From the NCBI GenBank assembly GCA_016722075.1, contig JADKGW010000001.1, positions 5,332,001-5,396,000 on the forward strand: a stretch of 64,000 nucleotides of DNA, written 5' to 3'. The notes under the pieces are model-generated. The model did no database searches, was not told the origin of the DNA, and saw only the letters and a list, made by a program, of their open reading frames with translations. The DNA comes from Candidatus Kouleothrix ribensis. GTDB taxonomy: Bacteria > Chloroflexota > Chloroflexia > Chloroflexales > Roseiflexaceae. Both the position numbers and the translations under genes were made by a program. Shown in pieces: positions 18,227 through 27,027 of this stretch. Numbering within the stretch: position 1 is the stretch's first letter; each line of letters begins with the position of its first letter.

Positions 18227-19153
18227 ATGCAAACGTCCTCACAGCCCATTGAACGGATGATCGTACGCCGGCCGCGCATCCGCTGGGGGCACCTGGCAAC
18301 AATCGTTGGTTTTCTGCTGCCGGGCGCGCTGATCTATATTGGACTGGTGCTGTTGCCGGTGGCTCAGGCCGTCTACTACAGCTTTTTCCGCTGGAATGGC
18401 CTTGGCCCGCTCACCAACTTCACGGGCCTGGCCAACTACACTCGCGCCCTGAGCGACCGGGTTTTTTTGCTTTCGCTTGGCCACAACCTGCAGCTGATTG
18501 TGCTATCGCTGGCCATCCAGATCCCGCTGGCGCTCGGGCTGGCGCTGCTGATCAGGGGGCTTACGCGCGGCCGCGCGATCTTTCGCACGATCTTCTTTAT
18601 GCCGTTCGTGCTCTCCGAAATCGTGACTGGCGTGATCTGGAGCTTCATCTACCGGCCAGATGGTGGCCTGGTCGAAACACTATTCAGTTCTATCGCGCCT
18701 GGCTTCGCGAAGACGGCGCTGCTGGCCGACCCCAAGACCGTGCTCTACGCGCTATTCGTGGTGATCACCTGGAAATTCTTCGGCTACCACATGATCCTCT
18801 ACATCGCCGGCCTGCAGAATATTCCAACCGAGGTGGAAGAGGCCGCGCAGATCGACGGCTGTAGCCGGCTCCAGGCGCTGCGCTACATCACCATTCCGCT
18901 GCTGAGTAGCACCATCCGGCTTACGATCTACCTCTCGGTGCTTGGCTCGCTTCAGTTCTTCGATCTGATCTGGATCATGACCACTGGTGGGCCAGTCAAC
19001 GCCAGCGACACAATGGCCACCTACCTGTACAAGTTCGGCTTTCAGCGGTTTCAGCTGGGGTATGGTAGCGCGATTGCCGTGATCATGTTCCTGATATGCT
19101 TTGGCTTCTCCATCGCGTATCAGACTTTCGCCATGCGGCGCGATTTTGAGTAG
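18227..19153 (+). CDS. ABC oligosaccharide transporter permease (MalF type)
   Basis: CUT1 permease with six membrane segments, 308 residues. The EAA loop is EVEEAAQIDGCSRLQALRYITIP. I chose the ATG at 18227, which follows GAAAGGA by 6 bases; the frame is open 26 codons further upstream, but that stretch is unlike the family. It lies about 225 bases after the binding-protein gene. That gap holds no gene and no clear terminator. Confidence 0.92.
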   Translation: MQTSSQPIERMIVRRPRIRWGHLATIVGFLLPGALIYIGLVLLPVAQAVYYSFFRWNGLGPLTNFTGLANYTRALSDRVFLLSLGHNLQLIVLSLAIQIPLALGLALLIRGLTRGRAIFRTIFFMPFVLSEIVTGVIWSFIYRPDGGLVETLFSSIAPGFAKTALLADPKTVLYALFVVITWKFFGYHMILYIAGLQNIPTEVEEAAQIDGCSRLQALRYITIPLLSSTIRLTIYLSVLGSLQFFDLIWIMTTGGPVNASDTMATYLYKFGFQRFQLGYGSAIAVIMFLICFGFSIAYQTFAMRRDFE

Positions 19154-19171
19154 CTCGACGGGAGGCAGGCT

Positions 19172-20026
19172 ATGTCAACACAAACGATACGCACCTCAAC
19201 CAATTTCAAGGGCGTGATCGGGCTGCTGCAGTATCTTGTCGGCGCTTTCGTCGCGCTGGTTGTACTCATCCCGATCCTGGCGACAATACTCAACGGCTTC
19301 AAGACCAATGCCGACTTGCTGGTGAACCCTTTCAGCCTACCCGAGACATGGCAGTGGGGCAACTATATAGGTGTGCTGCAGAGCGCATCGTTCTGGCGCC
19401 AGCTGCTGAACAGCACGATCGTAATGGTGGCGACGGCGACAGGTGTGGTGGTATTGTCGAGCATGGCCGCCTTCGTGTTCGCGCGCATGGAGTTTCGTGG
19501 GCGCGAGCTGCTGTTCAACTTCTTTACGCTCGGCCTGCTGTTTCCACTGGCCGTGGCAATTCTGCCGCTGTACATCTCGCTGCGCCAGGCCAACCTGATC
19601 GATAGCCTGTGGGGCGTGATCTTGCCGCAGGTGGCCTTCGGGCTGCCAGGCAACATCCTGATCCTGCGGGGCTTTTTCGGCAGCATCCCGCGCGAGCTCG
19701 ACGAGGCGGCTTCGATCGACGGCTGCACGCCGGTGGGGTTTTTCGTGCGCGTGCTGCTGCCGCTGATGCGCCCCGCGCTGGCAGCCGTGGTGGTGCTGAC
19801 CATGGTGGCCAGCTGGAATTCGTTCTTCCTGCCCTTACTGGTGCTGAACAGCGAGCAGCTCTATACGCTGCCGCTGGGCATCCAGCAGTTCCAGGGGCAG
19901 TTCGGCACCGATTGGGCCAAAATCCTGGCGTTCATTTCGCTGGCGCTTATGCCAACAATCATCTTCTACCTCCTGGCCGAACGCCAGATCGTCGCCGGGC
20001 TGACTGCCGGGGCCGTGAAGGGGTAA
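19172..20026 (+). CDS. ABC oligosaccharide transporter permease (MalG type)
   Basis: Second CUT1 permease of the locus, 284 residues with six membrane segments and the EAA loop ELDEAASIDGCTPVGFFVRVLLP. The gap of only 18 bases to the previous gene and a GACGGGAGG ribosome-binding site show co-translation. As in the first transporter operon no ATPase gene follows, so both importers may share one MsmK-like ATPase encoded elsewhere. Confidence 0.93.
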   Translation: MSTQTIRTSTNFKGVIGLLQYLVGAFVALVVLIPILATILNGFKTNADLLVNPFSLPETWQWGNYIGVLQSASFWRQLLNSTIVMVATATGVVVLSSMAAFVFARMEFRGRELLFNFFTLGLLFPLAVAILPLYISLRQANLIDSLWGVILPQVAFGLPGNILILRGFFGSIPRELDEAASIDGCTPVGFFVRVLLPLMRPALAAVVVLTMVASWNSFFLPLLVLNSEQLYTLPLGIQQFQGQFGTDWAKILAFISLALMPTIIFYLLAERQIVAGLTAGAVKG

Positions 20027-20045
20027 CCGTTTACGATAGTTAGAG

Positions 20046-20163
20046 GCTGCCTGAAACGTACCCACCAGGGCACCAAGCAGCTGAGGGGCAGGGGGCAAAC
20101 GCGGATCTATCGCCATGCGTTTGGCGCCCTGGTGTCGTGGTGGCCAACCGGCTTTCAGGCAGC
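20046..20163. other. Nested imperfect inverted repeat between permease and GH8 genes
   Basis: Outer arms GCTGCCTGAAA (20046-20056) and TTTCAGGCAGC (20153-20163) are perfectly complementary; inner segments around CACCAGGGC and GCCCTGGTG also pair. It spans nearly the whole gap before the GH8 gene. It may be a repeat element or a partial transcription stop. Confidence 0.6.
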
Positions 20164-20180
20164 TTCCTTAGGAATATGCC

Positions 20181-21527
20181 ATGATCTACCGACGCCGACA
20201 GTTCTTGAAGCTGACCGCCGCACTCGCTGCGCTGCCTTTAGGCCTGAGCGCCTGCGGGAACACGCCCGCAGTGCGTAGCCCAACCCCTGCGCCACCACTG
20301 CCGACTCCGCAGCCGCCGACTCCGGCAGCTCCGCGCCCGGCGTTCGAGAGCGGCGTGTATCGGAATCTATTCGTTGAGTGTGGCAAGCGCGCGCAGGAGG
20401 TTACGGCAAAGATCGAAGCCGCATGGCAGAGTCTGTTCGCCTCGACCGACGACACCCGGCGAGTCTACTATCCGGCTGGTACGAACGAGCAGGGGCCGTT
20501 AGCCTATGTCAAAGATATCGGCAACGACGACATCCGTTCCGAGGGCATGTCGTATGGCATGATGATCGCGGTACAGCTCGATAAGCAGGCCGAGTATAAC
20601 GCGATCTGGAACTGGGCCAAGACGCACATGCAACACCAGGAGGGCGAGTGGCAAGGCTACTTCTCCTGGCACAACAACGCCGATGGCTCCAAGATCGACG
20701 ATAACCCGGCCTCGGACGGCGAAGAGTGGTTTGCGACCGCGCTGCTGTTCGCGGCCGGCCGCTGGGGCGATGGGCAGGGCATCTACAACTATCGCGCCGA
20801 GGCCGACACAATACTCAACACGATGCTGCACAAAACCGACATGTTCACCGGCGAAACGGGCGTAACGAATATGTTCGATCGGCAGCAGCGGCAGGTGGTG
20901 TTTGTTCCGTACGGCGAACATGCAAGCTTTACCGACCCATCGTACCACCTGCCGGCCTTCTACGAGCTATGGGGCCGCTGGGCGGCCGGGTACGCCGACC
21001 AACAGCTGGCCGATCGGCAATTCTGGCTATCGGCTGCGAAAACCAGCCGCGATTTCTTTCAGCGCACCTGCCACCCCAAGACTGGCCTCGCGCCCGATTA
21101 TGCCGAATTCGACGGCACGCCCCGCGCAGTGAATGAACACGATGCCTTTCGTTTCGACGCCTTCCGCGTGATCGGCAATGTGGCAGTCGACTATGCCTGG
21201 TTTGGTGCCGACGAGCGCGAGCGCGCGCTGTGCGATCGGCTCCAGGCGTTCTTTGCCAGCCAGCCCGACTATGGTAACCAGTACACGCTCGATGGCAAAC
21301 CGCTATCGACCGATCGCTCGCCGGGCCTGATTGCAATGAACGCGGTGGCCAGCCTGGCTGCAACGGACGAAGCGCGCGCCGGGGCGTTTCTCGATGCGCT
21401 CTGGGCGATCGAGCCGCCCACCGGCACCTGGCGCTACTACGATGGGCTGCTGTACCTGCTGGCGCTGCTGCATACCAGCGGCAACTTTCGTATCTATACA
21501 CCAGGCGGCACACCTAAGGGCGCCTAG
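20181..21527 (+). CDS. Glycoside hydrolase family 8 lipoprotein (xylanase/Rex-like or endoglucanase)
   Basis: Inverting glycosidase of family GH8, 448 residues. The N-terminus RRRQFLKLTAALAALPLGLSAC looks like a twin-arginine signal ending in a lipobox (Cys25), so a lipid-anchored enzyme exported by Tat is likely. A Pro/Thr linker follows. GH8 residues: the acid Glu121 in IRSEGMSYGMM, Asp179 in ASDGEEWFATALL and the candidate base Asp326 in FRFDAFRV. The layout fits reducing-end exo-oligoxylanases, and the GH3-xylA neighbours support a role on xylo-oligosaccharides. Endoglucanase or chitosanase activity cannot be excluded by sequence reading. Confidence 0.88.
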   Translation: MIYRRRQFLKLTAALAALPLGLSACGNTPAVRSPTPAPPLPTPQPPTPAAPRPAFESGVYRNLFVECGKRAQEVTAKIEAAWQSLFASTDDTRRVYYPAGTNEQGPLAYVKDIGNDDIRSEGMSYGMMIAVQLDKQAEYNAIWNWAKTHMQHQEGEWQGYFSWHNNADGSKIDDNPASDGEEWFATALLFAAGRWGDGQGIYNYRAEADTILNTMLHKTDMFTGETGVTNMFDRQQRQVVFVPYGEHASFTDPSYHLPAFYELWGRWAAGYADQQLADRQFWLSAAKTSRDFFQRTCHPKTGLAPDYAEFDGTPRAVNEHDAFRFDAFRVIGNVAVDYAWFGADERERALCDRLQAFFASQPDYGNQYTLDGKPLSTDRSPGLIAMNAVASLAATDEARAGAFLDALWAIEPPTGTWRYYDGLLYLLALLHTSGNFRIYTPGGTPKGA

Positions 21528-21530
21528 CTG

Positions 21531-21590
21531 CTATAGCAGTTTGCAGTTGGCAGGCGGTAGCGTGATCCTCCACCCGGCCATGCACGCCTC
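21531..21590 (+). repeat. Dispersed repeat, copy A (partner at 30361-30414)
   Basis: Begins CTATAGCAGTTTGCAGTTGG and ends CGGCCATGCACGCC. It aligns over nearly its whole length with the reverse complement of 30361-30414, with a few substitutions and a 2-3 base gap. Its start is heptamer-phased (GCAGTTT, GCAGTTG, GCAGGCG). GCAGTTTGCA (21536-21545) also pairs with TGCAAACTGC (21617-21626). Confidence 0.7.
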
Positions 21591-21662
21591 GCTATTGCAT
21601 GACCGCGCCGCTGTGGTGCAAACTGCAATAATGAAACCGAAATACAGCCAAGGAGCATTGAA

Positions 21663-24038
21663 ATGGGCGTCGCTCAAGCAGGCTATGATGATCCATCCAG
21701 GCCAATCGACGAGCGAGTTGAAAATTTGCTCGGCCAGATGAGCCTCGATGAGAAGATTGCGCAGCTTGGCTGCGTGTGGACTACCAAGCTGGTGCATAAC
21801 GATATGTTCGACCCCGATTATGTTGCGGCGAAGATTCCGCACGGGATCGGCCAGATCACGCGTATCGGTGCCTCGACCGGGCTGCGCCCGCGCGAGAGTG
21901 CGGCGCTGATGAACGACATTCAGCGCGTCGCTGTCGAGCGCACCCGCCTGGGCATCCCGATCCTGGTTCACGAGGAGTCGGTTGCGGGCTATTGTGCCCG
22001 CGACGCTACAGTGTTCCCGCATGGGATTGGCCTGGCGGCGACCTGGAACCCGGCGCTGGTTGAGCAGGTGGCCGGTGTGATCCGCGACCAGATGCTGGCG
22101 GTTGGTGCCCGGCTCGGCCTGGCGCCGGTGCTCGACATCGCCCGTGACCCGCGCTGGGGGCGGCTCGAGGAGAGCTACGGCGAAGACCCACTGCTCGCGG
22201 GCACGATCGGGGTGGCCTACGTACGCGGCCTGCAGACGGCCGATCTGCGCAATGGCGTAGTTGCGACTGGTAAGCACTTTCTGGGCTATGCGATGTCGGC
22301 GGGGGGGCGCAACTGGGGCCCCGTACAGTTAGGCCCACGCGAGCTGCGCGAGGTCTATGCCGAGCCGTTCGCGGCCGCCATCCGCGATGCCGGGATGGCT
22401 GCGGTGATGAATTCGTATGCCTCGATCGATGGCATCCCCTGCGCCGGCAGCCGCGCCATCCTGACCGACCTGCTGCGTAATGAGCTAGGCTTCGCCGGCG
22501 TGGTGGTGGCCGACTACTGGGCCATCCCGCAGCTGTTGCGTTTCCACCGCGTTGTGGCCGACAAGGGTGCCGCAGCCGCACTGGCGCTCGCGGCCGGGCT
22601 CGACATGGAGCTGCCGACAACCGAGTACTACGACGCACCGCTCAAGGCCGAGATCGAGGCCGGGCGCATGCCGCGCCAGCTGGTCGATATCGCCGTGCGG
22701 CGAGTGCTGCGGATGAAGTTTCAGCTCGGCCTGTTCGAGCAGCCCTACGTCGATGCTGAGGCGGCGCCCAAGCACTTCCAGACTCCGGCACAGAGTGCGC
22801 TGGCCCGGCGGGCCGCGGCCGAGTCGGTCATTCTGCTGACTAACGATGGCGTTTTGCCGCTTGGGCCGAAGCTTAAGCGCGTGGCGCTGATCGGGCCGGG
22901 CGCCGACGACCAGCGGCTGCTCCAGGGCGATTACCACTACCCCGCGCACCAGGAGCTGATCTACCTGGCGACTGACAAGACGAGCGATCCAACCCTGATC
23001 GGCGCCGAGGAGTTCACGCCGCAGGCCGGCGGTGCCTTCGCGGCCGGCCCGCACTATACACCGCACATAACCCCGCTGGCCGGCCTACGCGCCGCGCTTG
23101 GTGCGGGGGTAGCGATCGAACATGCGCGGGGATGCGACGTGCTCGGCGACGACCGCTCGGGCTTCAAGGCTGCGGTTGCGGCAGCACGGGCGGCCGAGGT
23201 TGCTGTCGTGGTGGTCGCGGGGAAGAGCGGCATACACCGGCCGGCGACTGTCGGCGAGGCAAATGATGCGGCCGACCTCGCGCTTACCGGCGTGCAGGCC
23301 GAGCTAGTCGAGGCGGTAGCGGCCACCGGCACCCCACTTGTGGTGGTTGTGATGAGCGGCCGTGCCCACGCGCTCGAGCGGGTTGCCGCGCTGGCCAACG
23401 CGCTCGTGCAGCTGTTCCCGCCCGGCGAGCAAGGCGGCAACGGACTCGCCGATGTGCTCACCGGCGCGGTAAATCCGAGCGGGCGCTTGCCGGTGACGCT
23501 GCCGCGTACGGTGGGGCAAGTGCCGATCTATTATGGCCACCGCGCCGGTGGTGAGTCGCCCATGTTCTTTGGCGATTATATCGACTGCCCGGCGACACCG
23601 TTGTTTCCGTTTGGCCATGGGCTGAGCTATACCAGCTTTACATATAGCGATTACACCGTACGGGCAGCGACAACGGCGGAACCGATCGAGATAACCGTGC
23701 AAATTTGCAATACCGGGCAGCGTGCCGGCGAGGAAGTGGTGCAGCTGTATGGTTGCGACATGGTTGCCTCGGTGGCGCGGCCCGACCAATTTCTGCTTGG
23801 GTTCGCCCGCGTGGCGCTCGAGCCCGGCCAGGCCAAGCGGGTGACATTCATCGTACACCCCTCGCGGCTGGCGTTCTACAACCCGCAGATGCGCTTCGTA
23901 ACCGAGCCGGGAGCATTTCGCTTCAGCGTTGCTGCGTCGGCCACCGATCGGCGGGCCGAACAGCTGGTTGATCTGAGCGGCCCGGCGATCGAATATCGCC
24001 AGCGCGAGATCGTAGCGACACGGGTGATCATTGCGTGA
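21663..24038 (+). CDS. Glycoside hydrolase family 3 beta-xylosidase/beta-glucosidase
   Basis: Retaining exo-glycosidase of family GH3, 791 residues, with no signal peptide and therefore cytoplasmic. It would split imported xylo-oligosaccharides to xylose. Domains: an N-terminal TIM barrel with IPILVHEESVAGY, KHFLGYAMSAGGRNW and the nucleophile Asp284 in GVVVADYWAIPQL; a central alpha/beta sandwich (about 385-600); and a C-terminal Fn3-like domain (ICNTGQRAGEEVVQLYG). ADYW in place of the common SDW is a variation seen in xylosidase-like members. A CAAGGAG site lies before the ATG. Xylosidase is favoured over glucosidase by the xylA neighbour only. Confidence 0.9.
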   Translation: MGVAQAGYDDPSRPIDERVENLLGQMSLDEKIAQLGCVWTTKLVHNDMFDPDYVAAKIPHGIGQITRIGASTGLRPRESAALMNDIQRVAVERTRLGIPILVHEESVAGYCARDATVFPHGIGLAATWNPALVEQVAGVIRDQMLAVGARLGLAPVLDIARDPRWGRLEESYGEDPLLAGTIGVAYVRGLQTADLRNGVVATGKHFLGYAMSAGGRNWGPVQLGPRELREVYAEPFAAAIRDAGMAAVMNSYASIDGIPCAGSRAILTDLLRNELGFAGVVVADYWAIPQLLRFHRVVADKGAAAALALAAGLDMELPTTEYYDAPLKAEIEAGRMPRQLVDIAVRRVLRMKFQLGLFEQPYVDAEAAPKHFQTPAQSALARRAAAESVILLTNDGVLPLGPKLKRVALIGPGADDQRLLQGDYHYPAHQELIYLATDKTSDPTLIGAEEFTPQAGGAFAAGPHYTPHITPLAGLRAALGAGVAIEHARGCDVLGDDRSGFKAAVAAARAAEVAVVVVAGKSGIHRPATVGEANDAADLALTGVQAELVEAVAATGTPLVVVVMSGRAHALERVAALANALVQLFPPGEQGGNGLADVLTGAVNPSGRLPVTLPRTVGQVPIYYGHRAGGESPMFFGDYIDCPATPLFPFGHGLSYTSFTYSDYTVRAATTAEPIEITVQICNTGQRAGEEVVQLYGCDMVASVARPDQFLLGFARVALEPGQAKRVTFIVHPSRLAFYNPQMRFVTEPGAFRFSVAASATDRRAEQLVDLSGPAIEYRQREIVATRVIIA

Positions 24039-24157
24039 TGCCAATGCTATGATGTGGGCATGCGCATCCATTCCGTTCTGCGCAAAGGCACTATGCGGGG
24101 AAGGCGCGCCCGCACCGCTGTAACTGTGAGTAGTTGCAAGAAAGGTAGGCGGCTGGT

Positions 24158-25324
24158 ATGAGCTATACACCTAAGCCCTCCGACAAATTTACGTTTGGCC
24201 TCTGGACCGTCGGCAACATTGGGCGCGACCCATTTGGCGAGCCGGTGCGCCAGCCGATCACGCCGGTAGCGATCGTTCAGCTGCTGGCCGAGGCCGGCGC
24301 CTATGGCGTCAACTTCCACGATAACGACCTGGTGCCGATCGACGCCACGCCGGCCGAGCGCGACCGGATCGTCAAGCAGTTCAAACAGGCGCTGAGCGAC
24401 ACTGGCCTGGTGGTGCCTATGGCCACCACCAACCTGTTTACCGACCCGGCCTTTAAGGATGGCGCATTCACCGCCAACGACCCGGCCGTGCGCGCCTACG
24501 CCATCCAGAAAACCATGCGCTCAATCGATCTGGGCGTCGAGTGTGGCGCCCAGGTATACGTGTTCTGGGGCGGGCGCGAGGGCGCCGAAACCGACGCGGC
24601 CAAAGATCCACAAGAGGCAGTCAAGCGCTTCCGCGAGGCGCTGAACTTCCTGTGCGGCTATGTCAAAGACCAGGGCTACGACTTGAAATTCGCGCTCGAA
24701 CCCAAGCCCAACGAGCCGCGCGGCGACATCTACCTGGCCACGGTTGGGCACGCGCTGGCGCTGATCGCCACGCTCGACGACCCGGCCATGGTTGGTGTCA
24801 ACCCCGAGGTGGCGCACGAGACGATGGCCGGGCTGAACTTCCTGCATGGCGTGGCGCAGGCCTGGGAGGCCGGTAAGCTGTTCCATATCGACCTGAACGA
24901 CCAATCGCCGGGGCGCTACGACCAGGACTTCCGCTTCGGTGCGGTGAACTTGAAGAGCGCCTTCTTCCTGGTCAAGTTCCTCGAAGAGGTGGGCTACGAC
25001 GGCAGCCGGCACTTCGACGCACACGCCTACCGCAGCGAGGGCTACGCAGGTGTGCGCGCGTTTGCGCGCGGCTGCATGCGCACCTACCTGATCTTGAAAG
25101 AGAAGGCCGAGCAGTGGCGCGCCGACCCCGAGATCCAGGCGCTGCTGGCCGAGATCAACGCCGACAGTGCTGCCAGCCCGGCATGGGCCGGCGGCTACAG
25201 CGCCGCCAAGGCTGCCGCACTACAGAGCCACACCTTCGACCGCGCCGCGCTTGGTGCGCGCGATCTGGGCTACGAGCGGCTCGACCAGCTCACCGTCGAG
25301 CTACTGCTGGGTGTGCGTGAGTAG
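24158..25324 (+). CDS. xylA: Xylose isomerase
   Basis: Converts D-xylose to D-xylulose with two divalent metal ions in the cytoplasm. The 388-residue length and start (KFTFGLWTVGNIGRDPFG) are those of class I, actinobacterial-type enzymes. Catalytic His54 and Asp57 lie in FHDNDL; the metal-binding region includes EPKPNEPRGD and the second metal site NDQSPGRYDQD. It ends the rightward locus of repressor, importer, GH8 and GH3. No xylulokinase gene is in the window, so the next step must be encoded elsewhere. Confidence 0.96.
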   Translation: MSYTPKPSDKFTFGLWTVGNIGRDPFGEPVRQPITPVAIVQLLAEAGAYGVNFHDNDLVPIDATPAERDRIVKQFKQALSDTGLVVPMATTNLFTDPAFKDGAFTANDPAVRAYAIQKTMRSIDLGVECGAQVYVFWGGREGAETDAAKDPQEAVKRFREALNFLCGYVKDQGYDLKFALEPKPNEPRGDIYLATVGHALALIATLDDPAMVGVNPEVAHETMAGLNFLHGVAQAWEAGKLFHIDLNDQSPGRYDQDFRFGAVNLKSAFFLVKFLEEVGYDGSRHFDAHAYRSEGYAGVRAFARGCMRTYLILKEKAEQWRADPEIQALLAEINADSAASPAWAGGYSAAKAAALQSHTFDRAALGARDLGYERLDQLTVELLLGVRE

Positions 25325-25375
25325 GGCATCGGCCTGGCCGGTTATGTCGGCCCGCGTGGCCGCACAAGCTCCTAC

Positions 25376-25515
25376 TACCAAATCCGGTTAATCGCTTGGT
25401 TTATGGTGGGGGTTCGGGGGCGGCAAAGCCGCCCCCGAAATGCTCTTTTGGTGTGCGATGCCTGGCAAAGCCAGGCATCGCACACCAAAACGAACGTAAT
25501 CAAACGGAGTTGGTA
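25376..25515 (+). mobile_element. MITE-like element, copy 1 (140 bp) with two internal hairpins
   Basis: Non-coding element bounded by imperfect terminal inverted repeats, TACCAAATCCGGTTAAT at the left and the complement of TACCAACTCCGTTTGAT at the right (14 of 17 match), both ending in TA. Inside are two perfect hairpins: a 12-bp stem (25413-25424 with 25428-25439) and a 21-bp stem (25446-25466 with 25470-25490), each with an AAA loop. A shorter inverted copy lies at 30260-30357. TA ends suggest mobilisation by an IS630/Tc1-mariner-type transposase, which is inference. From 25516 to 26004 I see no gene, only an 8-bp hairpin near 25937-25966. Confidence 0.8.
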
Positions 25516-26004
25516 TAAGATGGTTTAGATAATCACGAAGCGCACGGGATGGCTGGCACACAGGTTGCCGCACGATCGTGCGCTTTGTGCTGGAAAGAAA
25601 CGCGCTGGGCTTGATCGCGTGATGCCTTACGCAGGTGCGCCGTATTACGGCGCAGGTGGGGCCGCCGAGGCCCTACGATTTATTGCAGGAAGCTGGCCCC
25701 GGTGCTACAATTCGGGCATGCCCGCCGGCCGGAGGCCCGGCCACCTGCCGATCCCTCGGGCACTGCCTGAGATCGCCAAACGAAGAACTGCTTGGCGCGC
25801 ACAGCTGTGAGGGGCGCCGCAGCCTGGAACCGCTCGCTGCACTTGCTCGTCTCTAGTGTATGCCTACGCGGTGATCGCGTTGCGCCGGAATCTGCCTGCG
25901 GCAGAGCAGCACGTGTGCTACGTTGTGGTTGCTGCTTGCTGCCTTGGCACAGCGCAAGAGGCAGCAGCAACTACGGTGCGTGTAGACGGCACTAACCCAG
26001 CATT

Positions 26005-26928
26005 ATGGCCAAAACACTCCGCGAGCTGTTTGTCGACCGGGTTCGGCAGAGCGATATCTTCCGCAAGATCCTCGACGGCCAGGCTCGCCGCCAGGTGATG
26101 CTTGTGACGGCCGGCGCCGGGCTAGGTAAATCGTGGTTGCTGCGCGTGTTTGCGCTCGAGGCGGCTGGCCGCGCGCTGCCGCATGTGCAGATCGACTTTG
26201 CCGATGGCCAGGCCTACGACACGCTCAGCCTGGTGCGCTACTGCCGCGACGCGCTTGGCCCCGAGCACTTTGCGGCGCTGCTGCGCGCGATCGACGAGGC
26301 TACCACCGCGCGGGTGGCGGTTTCGGCCGGCGACGGGCAAGCCGCACCGGTGAGCGTCAGCCTGGGCAATCAGAACACGCTGAACGACTCGCCGATCAGT
26401 ATCTCGGATATCGGCACCACGGTCATTCGTGATAACTCGTTTGTGATTCAGACCGACAGCCCGATCGTGCGCCAGGCGATCGAGGATCGGATCAACGCGG
26501 CCTTCTTTGCGTGCCTGGCCGAGCTGGCTAGCCGCACGCGCGTGGTGTTTCTGTTCGACACGTACGAGCGCGCCTCGCTCGAGGCCGAGCGCTGGGCCGC
26601 CGGCGCGGCCGACCGCTGGGTGAGCGGCCAGCTGCTCGCGCGTATTCGCGAGGGCAAGCTGCCGAACGTGGCGGTGGTGCTGGCGGGCCGGCGCCTGCCC
26701 GAGTTTGGCGTCGAGTGGAACGATGTGCTCGGGCGCGTATCGCTGGAGCTGCTCGAGTGCGCCTACATCACCGAGTACCTGCGCGAGCGCCGTGGGCTGG
26801 CGAATATCAGCGATGCGCAGGCCGAGGTGCTGTGCCAGGCGGTGGCGGGCAACCCGCAGGTGATGGGCCTGATCGGCGATAACCTCGCGCAGGCCAACCA
26901 GCCGGGTAACGGCGACGACGAGTGGTAG
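26005..26928 (+). CDS. STAND-like P-loop NTPase, gene 1 of the split module
   Basis: Uncharacterised 307-residue ATPase with the look of a NACHT/STAND core. It starts with LRELFVDRVRQSDIFRKIL (5-23), the lead-in seen before STAND P-loops, then Walker A AGAGLGKS (36-43, with Ala in place of the first Gly), a hydrophobic Walker B VVFLFDTYE (180-188) and the sensor-like LAGRR (226-230). A low-complexity insert (about 106-155; LGNQNTLNDSPISISDIGTT) splits the ATPase domain. No winged helix or repeat sensor follows: the protein ends 20 residues after NPQVMGL. The missing parts seem to be in the next gene. No Shine-Dalgarno sequence precedes the ATG. Role unknown; signalling or conflict functions are inferred from the family. 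Confidence 0.65.
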   Translation: MAKTLRELFVDRVRQSDIFRKILDGQARRQVMLVTAGAGLGKSWLLRVFALEAAGRALPHVQIDFADGQAYDTLSLVRYCRDALGPEHFAALLRAIDEATTARVAVSAGDGQAAPVSVSLGNQNTLNDSPISISDIGTTVIRDNSFVIQTDSPIVRQAIEDRINAAFFACLAELASRTRVVFLFDTYERASLEAERWAAGAADRWVSGQLLARIREGKLPNVAVVLAGRRLPEFGVEWNDVLGRVSLELLECAYITEYLRERRGLANISDAQAEVLCQAVAGNPQVMGLIGDNLAQANQPGNGDDEW

Positions 26929-26932
26929 GGCC

Positions 26933-26989
26933 AGAACCAAGAACTGAGAACCAGTTAATCGTTTTGCGTGGTTCTTACTTCTTAGTTCT
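26933..26989. repeat. Inverted heptamer repeat between the two module genes
   Basis: AGAACCA, AGAACTG, AGAACCA (26933-26953) face TGGTTCT, TACTTCT, TAGTTCT (26969-26989) across a 15-base loop; 18 of 21 positions pair. Steps of exactly seven bases on both sides. No T-run follows, so it may attenuate rather than end transcription between the genes. Confidence 0.8.
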
Positions 26990-27027
26990 AAAGCAGCTTC
27001 CTATGTAACAAGCTGCGAGATGTACCA

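Noticed and set aside
24085..24145. Sequence resembling part of a cobalamin riboswitch (GCACCGCTGTAACTGTGAG) before xylA
   Set aside because: Only a fragment similar to the conserved C-x-CTGTAA segment is present. I could not find the B12-box or the paired stems, and the gene context is xylose rather than cobalamin. A covariance-model search would settle it.
25565..25995. Several short open frames upstream of the STAND-like gene
   Set aside because: Biased, motif-free translations that overlap each other in different frames; none has a convincing ribosome-binding site.
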